Origin: CAYMJK01 sp043101635
Lineage (GTDB): Bacteria > Planctomycetota > Phycisphaerae > Phycisphaerales > UBA1924
Direction: 5' to 3'
DNA length: 34,761 nt
Assembly: GCA_043101635.1 (NCBI GenBank)
Contig: JBICIE010000149.1
Span: forward strand, 1-34,761
Below, piece by piece: positions 28,561-34,761 of the stretch (position 1 is the stretch's first letter; the number at the start of each line of letters is the position of its first letter). The position numbers and the translations under genes are program-made. A model generated the notes under the pieces. It saw nothing but the letters and a program-made list of their open reading frames with translations. It was not told where the DNA came from and searched no databases.

Positions 28561-30371
28561 TGAACCCCGCCCGCAATCTCCGCCGCGCTGCCCGGCGCGC
28601 CTTCACGCTCGTCGAACTGCTCGTCGCCATCGGCGCCATCGCGCTGATCGCCGTCGGCCTCGCCTCGGTCTTCGGCTCCGTCGGCGACACCGTCACCACC
28701 GGGCGCAGCGTCAGCGCCTTTACCGCCTACGCCTCCGCCATCGAGCGCCAACTGCGCGAAGATATCGCGCAGATGAGTCGCGAAGGCTTCCTGCTGATCG
28801 TCAATCAGGAGGCCGAGGGCGGCGCCGATATCGGCCTGTTCCCCGGCCAGCCCCCGCCGCAGCGCCGCCCCCGCCGGATCGATGAACTGCTGTTCTTCCG
28901 CGAGGGCCCCTTCACCAGCGGGCGCGAGCCCGTCGGCGCCGGCTACGTCGCCCGCGGCAACGGCGCCATGATCTACTACGGCCACGGCGCCCGCCAGCCC
29001 GTCAACGAGGATGTCCGCAGCGCCTACGTCTTCCCCGCCGCAAACGACGACAACAGCCGCGCCGGCCGCCTCGGCGACGACGCCGGCTCCACCTTCGGCG
29101 GCCTGCCCAACCCCAATCGCTACGCCTCCGAGTGGGGCCTGCTGCGCCTGCAGGTTGTCCTCGCGGGCGCCGGCGGCGCCACCGGCGATCGGCCCTCCAT
29201 CTACCAGGTGCCACGCGACACGCCGCCGCTGCAGGATTCCGATGTTCAGGTCGCCGGTCAGCCCGCCGCCCGCAGCGTCTTCAAGACGATCTCGCGCATC
29301 CTGCCGCCCGCTGGCGGTGGGGCGGGCTTCGGCGGCGCCGGCGGCGGCGAGCCCACGCTGCGCAAGGTCGCGCGCCTCAACGACGATCAGTTCCCCGATC
29401 TGGCTTCCGGCCTGCTCGACGTCGTCACCGCGGGATTCGACGACATCCGCCGCGGCATCCTCTCCACGCCCGCCGACAGCGGCGCCGGCGGCCCGCTCGG
29501 TTCGGCGCAGTTCAAGACACCCGGCGACACCATCGCCACCGCCGATCTCGATATCACGGAGTACGACCGCCTGATTGCGCCCTACGCCGTGCAGCAGGCC
29601 TGGATGCTCGACGCCCTGCCGGCGCCCTCCGTCGGCTTCCGCGCCGGACCGGGCCAGTCCTGGACGCCCGGCGGCCTCTACGACCCGCGCTGGCAGGCCG
29701 CCCTCGGCGGCGTGCGCGTGCGCTATGAGCCCGCCACGCCTGCCTACCTCGAGCCGATGGACGCCACCCAGCCGCTCACGCAGGCCGTCCGCCTCGCCGA
29801 CCAGACTGCCCTGACCTCCGCCCTGCTGGCCCCGCGCTGCACCGAGTTCATCGTCGAGTGGTCCTTCGGCAAGGTCGCCGACGACGGCCGCCTCATCTGG
29901 CACGGCCGGCATCGAGAGCTCGACACCGACGGGGATGGGGCCGATGAGTACGTGGCGCGCCCGTACATCGACGGACAGTACAGAGGCCAGCCGACTGACG
30001 ACCCTCGCTTTCTCCTGCCCTATCGCCTTCGCGAGCCGGCTCCGACCACCACGCAGTTTGCCGACGAAGGCGATCTGTTCGGCAGCTATCCCATCAGGTC
30101 CCAGCTTATCCACGGGTTTCCTTCGGGGAGTCCTGGCGACGAGTCGGCCACATTCGGAGACGTGCTGGTCAGCTTCTTCGGCTACATGGACCCGACCTTC
30201 AACCCCGGCGACCCGACCACCTTCGCCGACGACGCCTCCGCGTCCGACTCGATCCCCTGGGCCTGGCCGGAGCTGATCCGCATCACCATGTCGCTGGCCG
30301 ACCAGAGTGATCCCTCCGTCGAGCAGACCTTCCAGTTCATCTTCACCGCGCCCGGGAACCCCGCGCCATGA
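28557..30371 (+). CDS. Large prepilin-type pseudopilin (AFTLVELL class, GspJ-position)
   Basis: A 604-residue protein with leader MMNPARNLRRAARRA and the helix FTLVELLVAIGAIALIAVGLASVFGS. Glu is at +5 and Ala at -1. About 570 residues of secreted domain follow, far more than the roughly 200 of classic GspJ. Visible features are a Gly-rich loop (GGGAGFGGAGGGEP), a Ca-type acidic loop ELDTDGDGADEY, and a C-terminal region ending IRITMSLADQSDPSVEQTFQFIF. Two start codons (ATG 28557 and 28560) are adjacent; the first overlaps the upstream stop. Around 29960-30170 the codon choice drifts from the local GC-rich norm. The gap to the GspK-like gene is 55 bases. Position just before GspK matches the GspJ slot of type II secretion operons. 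Confidence 0.8.
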   Translation: MMNPARNLRRAARRAFTLVELLVAIGAIALIAVGLASVFGSVGDTVTTGRSVSAFTAYASAIERQLREDIAQMSREGFLLIVNQEAEGGADIGLFPGQPPPQRRPRRIDELLFFREGPFTSGREPVGAGYVARGNGAMIYYGHGARQPVNEDVRSAYVFPAANDDNSRAGRLGDDAGSTFGGLPNPNRYASEWGLLRLQVVLAGAGGATGDRPSIYQVPRDTPPLQDSDVQVAGQPAARSVFKTISRILPPAGGGAGFGGAGGGEPTLRKVARLNDDQFPDLASGLLDVVTAGFDDIRRGILSTPADSGAGGPLGSAQFKTPGDTIATADLDITEYDRLIAPYAVQQAWMLDALPAPSVGFRAGPGQSWTPGGLYDPRWQAALGGVRVRYEPATPAYLEPMDATQPLTQAVRLADQTALTSALLAPRCTEFIVEWSFGKVADDGRLIWHGRHRELDTDGDGADEYVARPYIDGQYRGQPTDDPRFLLPYRLREPAPTTTQFADEGDLFGSYPIRSQLIHGFPSGSPGDESATFGDVLVSFFGYMDPTFNPGDPTTFADDASASDSIPWAWPELIRITMSLADQSDPSVEQTFQFIFTAPGNPAP

Positions 30372-30426
30372 GCGGGCCCGGCGCCATATCGGGGTGGTAC
30401 CGCAGGCCGACGAAAGGAGCCCACCC

Positions 30427-33400
30427 ATGACACGCGCGCGCAGAACAATCCGCCGCGGACTCACAGGCGCAGCCGCGCTGCTGCGCGCTCTCGCCGGCGC
30501 GCCCGCCGGCGCATCCCGGCGCGGCTCGACCATCGTGCTGGTGGTCAGTTCGCTGGCGCTGTTCGCCGTCATCGCCATCGCCTATGTGGGGCTCGGGCGC
30601 AGCGACCGGCGCACCGGCGCCGTCACCGTCGCCCAGGCCCAGACCGATGATGTCGTCGTCAAGGTGCGCGATTACCTCGCCGGCGTCATCGGGCGCGACA
30701 GCATCGCCGTCTTCGTCGAGGCCAACGACCCGGCGGGAGATCCGGTCATCGTCCGCGAGGGCTGGGATTACCCGTGGACCGACCCCAACCGGCGCTCCAG
30801 CATCCAGGGACTTGGCGGCGCCGGGGGCGCCGGCGCGACGCTCCGGTTCGATCCCGCCGGCACGATGCCGGCCCAGCTTGTCGAAGACGCCCGCCAGGGC
30901 GCGCTGCCGCCGGTATTCCTCGCCTGCGATCCGTGGCTTGCCTCCACCGAACCGATGTGGCTGCCGCGCCCCGGCGACACCCCGTCCGATCCGTACTACC
31001 TCGACCTGCTGAGCTGGTGGCAGATCTCCAACTTCGCCCCCGATGGCCGCTTCGTCAACCTGCACGCGCTGCGGGCCGACTTCGACGCCCGCCCCGGTGT
31101 CGGCGCCGGAGAGATGAGCGATGATCTGATCCTGCTCGATGATCTGGGCCGGCCGCAGTCCTCGGCCCGCACGGTGCATGGCGAGCAGGCCGACAAGCGC
31201 ATCCCGGCCCACTGGACCATGTTCCAGCAGGGCGCTGCCCGCCCCGCCGGGCCTGGCCTCGACACCGGTGGCCGTTTCGCGAACCCGGGCAGCCCCGCCT
31301 ACGCGCCCTACTCCTGGGTCGACGCCGACGGCGATGGCATCCTCGACTCGCGCTGGTTCGAACTCGTCGACGCCTTCGATCCCAACAACATCGTCTCGCT
31401 GCTGCCGCGCGACACCCGCTGGCGCTGGTTCGTCGGCGCCCGCGCCATCGACCTGTCCTCGCTGGTCAACGTCAACACCGCGCGCGAAATCGCGCTCGGC
31501 GGCGAGCCCACCGCCGAGAATCCGCTCGGCCAGACCCCCTCCGATGTCGACCTGCTTCGCCTGCTGACGCTGGAAGACATCTTCTCCCTCGTCCGCGGCA
31601 CGGCCTCCTACGGCGACATCCACCAGCCCGCGGGCGGGCCCGCCGACTACAGCGCCTACGCGTCATCGTTCGCCGAGGCGGCCGAGATCGGCCGGCTCGG
31701 CTACCAGGGCCTCAAGGAGACGGCGACGACCGGCTCGGCGCCATCTGCCCAGGACCAGCTCACCTTCAAGCCGACGCTGGCCTCCGAGCGCGACGATGTC
31801 TTCGCGGATCTTGGAAGCGCGCTGCCGGGCCAGGCTCGCGCCACCGGCCTGCGCCTCCGCAACAGCGCCGCCTTCGGCCTGCAGGATCTCGTCGAGCTGC
31901 TGGCCTATCACGGCCTCAACGACTCCAGCGCCCTCAGCTCGCTGGAGAAGGCCGTCGGCGGGCGCGATCTGACCACGCCGTGGTTCAGCCCGCTGCGCGA
32001 CAACCGACCGCTCGAGGTCGAGTCCTGGGCCGATCTCAACGGCGATGGCCGCCTCGACGATGAGCGCCTGGCCCTGCTCGCGATGGATCCGCGCCGGCGC
32101 CTGACCACCCTCAGCGGCGCAACCCACCGGCGCTCCACCCGCGTGCTCTACGCCTCGGCGCAGGACATCCCCGGCGCCATCGGCACGATCTACGCCGACG
32201 AGGCGCCCGCGCGCGTCTCCGCCCCCGCCGCCATCTCGCTGGCGACGCAGACCACCGCGCCCGACCCGGCCCCGCTCTTCCTCGCCTACGCCGAGGCCCT
32301 GGCCCCCGGCGCCGGCGAGCAGAACGCATGGACCGACACCGCCTACCGCACCATGTTCTACGGGTACGACCCGATCTTCGCCCTGCGGGCCGCGGCACAC
32401 ATGACCGCCAACCGCATCGACTCCTACGACCGCGGCGATCCCGCCAGCGTTACGCCCGATGATCAGCCCACCGGCATGACGCTGCTGATCAACCGCAACG
32501 AGCGCAGCGTCGTCGAGGGCGACACCACCACCTTCCCCTGGTGGAGCGTGCAGGAGAGCGTCAGCGGCGGCGGCACGGTCTACCCGCGCCGCCTCGACTT
32601 CCAGCTCGACCCCGCCGACGAGCGCCTGCCCGACGGCAGCGCCCCCGGCGCGATCAACGTCTACGGCATCGAGGCCCAGCCCTTCCTGACCGAAGCCGCC
32701 AGCTTCATCATGTACACCGATGTGCCCTACCCAGACGGGGATGGCCCCGGAAGCGAGTGGATCGAGGCCGCCGCGCCCGGCGTCGGCTTCGGCACGGTCG
32801 AGCCCGGCCAGGCGACGATCAAGGGCAACCTCCTGAAGGACAACCGCGACTTCATCTTCCAGGCGCTGGCGTTCCAGCTCACCAACCCGTTCGATGAGGA
32901 GTTGAATCTCGAAGACTACTTCATCGAGTTTGGCGGATACAGGTACAACCTCAACAGAGTCTCCGGCGAGCCGATCGTGCTCGGCCGGCGCGACAGTGTC
33001 CTCGTTTACTACCTCTCAGAGGAGGAATCGAAGGTCCAGGAGCGCATGGAGCGTGCTGTGACCTCTTCGATCAGCGCAAGCGCCATCGGTGAGTGGATCA
33101 ATCACCAGTTCACCGAGGGCGGGAGCGTCATCGGTGGCTCGGGCGAGACGGAGAAGGCGATCCCGCTTGAGCGCCGGCCGGACGTCGGCATCGGTGGCTC
33201 CGGCAGCGGCGGCATCGCCGGCGACGTGAGCCTGCTCAAGGGCCGCCCTGGTGATCCCCTAGAACTCGATAATCGTCAAGTGCTGCTGTGGCGCACGCTC
33301 GATGTCCCCGGCGGCTCGACACATGACATGCTCGTCGATCGACTGCGCGATCCGGCAGGCGAGATGGAGCGACCGACGCTCGACCGGCGCCTGCCTGGTG

Positions 33401-34761
33401 GGCAGAACAAGATCGAAGATACAGTGGTTGGCCCTCCCCCGGGGTATCCGGATGACAGCGGCTTCTCCATGACTCTGTTTGGGTCGATTCGTCGACCAGA
33501 GGATCCCAAGGCCGATCCGATCGCCGTCATGAGTCCGATGCCGAGAGGCGGAGTTCCCGCCTACTGCCTCGAAGCGCGATTTGACAACGGGCTAAAGTCA
33601 GCAGGGGCTGGAAGCTGGAACTTGCTTCCACTAGCGGAAGACGAGGACAAGATCAATCCAACGTCGCTTAATCGATCTGATTTTGCAGGCGCTACTAAGG
33701 AGCGCAACGCTGAGCGAGAGCTCGCCAGCTTGATTCAAGATCAGACTGGCAGGGGCGCTGCAGGAAGCTCTGAGATCCTGGTCGACACCCTCAAGCAGGA
33801 GCCGTGGGCCAAGGACACGGATAGGGCGATTCTGGCCGACGATCAGATCGCCGGCCTCGAGTACTGGTCCCTCGACCCCGAACTGCACATCGGCCCGCAG
33901 CGCGGCGACCCCGTCCGCCTCGCCGACATGCTCATGGCCATGGCCATCGGCCCCGTCGAGGATCCCTTCGATCCGCGCTACCTCGCCGATACCGAGCGCC
34001 CCGAGGAAAAGTGGACGACGCTCTCTGAGATGCTCGCCCTCGCCCTCGGCTACGACAACCTGCCCGCCGGCATCGGTGGCGCCGGCACGGTCCTGACGCA
34101 GGCCGGCCCCCCGCCGCAGCTCTGGCAGAAGACCGACCGCGGCTTCCTCAAGCTCGACGCATTTGCCCCCTTCATCGACACCGGCGGCAACGGCGTGTTC
34201 GACGCCGACGCCGACATCTCGCGCGCTGCCGGCGTCCCGATGGCCCTCGCCGTGCTCGACGCCTTCCGTCCCTTCTCCAGCGATCGCACCGGCACGCTGA
34301 CCAACCCGGCCATCGGCGTGATCAACATCAACACCGCGCCGACCGCCGTCCTGCGCACGCTCGGCATCCTCAGCCCGACCGCCTCGCCGCTGCGCCAGTG
34401 GCTGCCGACCTCGCACGACTTCACCAGCGACATCGCCGCCACCGTCGAGGCCCTGCGCGACAAGAAGCTGGTATTCCCGCGCGACTACGGCGCCTCGACC
34501 CCGCCGCTGTCCTTCATGAGCGACGGCAGCGGCACAGGCCCGCAGTCGGACGGTCCCGCCGATCCCAAGGACATCGACGGGCGCGCCCTGCACACCGGCG
34601 TGGATGGCGTGCGCGAGCAGCCCGGCTTCCGCTCCATCGGCGAGCTGATGCTGGCCCGCGACACGCTGCGATCCGGCGGCGGCATCGGCGGCGCCGGCTA
34701 CATCCTGCCGCACGATATCGATCGCATCGGCCTGGCCGACAGCGCCATGACAGATCGGAAG
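30427..34761 (+). CDS. Giant GspK-like minor pseudopilin (partial, runs off the window)
   Basis: ATG 30427 follows AAAGGAG by seven bases, and the frame stays open to the last base, giving at least 1,445 residues. GspK, the pseudopilus tip protein, is normally about 320. Residues 1-33 form a long leader rich in Arg and Ala ending RRG. The helix STIVLVVSSLALFAVIAIAYV lacks Glu at +5, as GspK does. Two GspK-type INxNTA motifs occur: SLVNVNTAREIAL near 346 and GVININTAPTAVLRTL near 1297. Acidic Ca-type loops are DADGDGILD (299), DLNGDGRLD (536) and DTGGNGVFD (1251). Between about 820 and 1135 the codon usage changes. This reading frame contains no stop; translation in codon order was checked by hand through 33001-33900. 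It is probably the structural tip or a cargo-contacting subunit. Confidence 0.8.
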   Translation, partial: MTRARRTIRRGLTGAAALLRALAGAPAGASRRGSTIVLVVSSLALFAVIAIAYVGLGRSDRRTGAVTVAQAQTDDVVVKVRDYLAGVIGRDSIAVFVEANDPAGDPVIVREGWDYPWTDPNRRSSIQGLGGAGGAGATLRFDPAGTMPAQLVEDARQGALPPVFLACDPWLASTEPMWLPRPGDTPSDPYYLDLLSWWQISNFAPDGRFVNLHALRADFDARPGVGAGEMSDDLILLDDLGRPQSSARTVHGEQADKRIPAHWTMFQQGAARPAGPGLDTGGRFANPGSPAYAPYSWVDADGDGILDSRWFELVDAFDPNNIVSLLPRDTRWRWFVGARAIDLSSLVNVNTAREIALGGEPTAENPLGQTPSDVDLLRLLTLEDIFSLVRGTASYGDIHQPAGGPADYSAYASSFAEAAEIGRLGYQGLKETATTGSAPSAQDQLTFKPTLASERDDVFADLGSALPGQARATGLRLRNSAAFGLQDLVELLAYHGLNDSSALSSLEKAVGGRDLTTPWFSPLRDNRPLEVESWADLNGDGRLDDERLALLAMDPRRRLTTLSGATHRRSTRVLYASAQDIPGAIGTIYADEAPARVSAPAAISLATQTTAPDPAPLFLAYAEALAPGAGEQNAWTDTAYRTMFYGYDPIFALRAAAHMTANRIDSYDRGDPASVTPDDQPTGMTLLINRNERSVVEGDTTTFPWWSVQESVSGGGTVYPRRLDFQLDPADERLPDGSAPGAINVYGIEAQPFLTEAASFIMYTDVPYPDGDGPGSEWIEAAAPGVGFGTVEPGQATIKGNLLKDNRDFIFQALAFQLTNPFDEELNLEDYFIEFGGYRYNLNRVSGEPIVLGRRDSVLVYYLSEEESKVQERMERAVTSSISASAIGEWINHQFTEGGSVIGGSGETEKAIPLERRPDVGIGGSGSGGIAGDVSLLKGRPGDPLELDNRQVLLWRTLDVPGGSTHDMLVDRLRDPAGEMERPTLDRRLPGGQNKIEDTVVGPPPGYPDDSGFSMTLFGSIRRPEDPKADPIAVMSPMPRGGVPAYCLEARFDNGLKSAGAGSWNLLPLAEDEDKINPTSLNRSDFAGATKERNAERELASLIQDQTGRGAAGSSEILVDTLKQEPWAKDTDRAILADDQIAGLEYWSLDPELHIGPQRGDPVRLADMLMAMAIGPVEDPFDPRYLADTERPEEKWTTLSEMLALALGYDNLPAGIGGAGTVLTQAGPPPQLWQKTDRGFLKLDAFAPFIDTGGNGVFDADADISRAAGVPMALAVLDAFRPFSSDRTGTLTNPAIGVININTAPTAVLRTLGILSPTASPLRQWLPTSHDFTSDIAATVEALRDKKLVFPRDYGASTPPLSFMSDGSGTGPQSDGPADPKDIDGRALHTGVDGVREQPGFRSIGELMLARDTLRSGGGIGGAGYILPHDIDRIGLADSAMTDRK

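Overview
The window is strongly GC-rich bacterial DNA with dense, often overlapping genes. The best guess at origin is a planctomycete (Planctomycetota, probably Phycisphaerae). The reasons are the large pilin/secretion operon, whose pseudopilins carry RRAF(T/S)L leaders and whose GspK-like member is huge, and the mix of accessory genes. This is inference from gene content, because no rRNA or ribosomal protein gene is present. There is no CRISPR array, transposase or phage gene.

Positions 1-16 kb read like an energy/stress accessory island. It starts inside the last two genes of an N-type (alternate) F1Fo ATPase (alpha, gamma), followed by a convergent Na+/H+ antiporter. Next comes a sugar pair: a beta-phosphoglucomutase-like/trehalose-phosphatase fusion overlapping a GH65 disaccharide phosphorylase. 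Together they reproduce the domain order of mycobacterial OtsB1. A junction near 7,090 then cuts two convergent genes at the same point: a SpoIIAA-like gene and a CopB-like P-type ATPase. On the minus strand follow pfkB and dodecin. A small Cys-rich protein lies on the plus strand. A minus-strand cluster encodes a release-factor-like protein (baeRF), a small membrane protein, a rhodanese-fold protein lacking its catalytic Cys, and a possible 30-residue peptide. A GAF histidine kinase and a NarL/DosR-type regulator follow. A relic Fpg/Nei zinc finger then runs into a split LigD operon (phosphoesterase, ligase, polymerase). Minus-strand tRNA-Gly(TCC) closes this part, next to a hairpin that resembles the start of tmRNA.

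Positions 16.3-19.3 kb hold three overlapping minus-strand genes: CoaB, an RluA pseudouridine synthase fused to a methyltransferase, and an unrecognised Cys-containing protein.

Positions 19.4 kb to the end are one plus-strand type IV pilus/type II secretion-like operon: PilB-like ATPase 1, PilT, PilB/GspE-like ATPase 2, PilC/GspF platform protein, four pseudopilin-like proteins and a GspK-like protein of more than 1,445 residues. The last frame is open to the window edge without a stop. PilB and PilT would power extension and retraction, PilC is the inner-membrane platform, and the pseudopilins with GspK would form the pseudopilus and its tip. No secretin, prepilin peptidase or PilM/N/O gene lies in the window.

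No gene-free stretch longer than 300 bases exists. The longest gaps are divergent or leader regions of about 140-220 bases.
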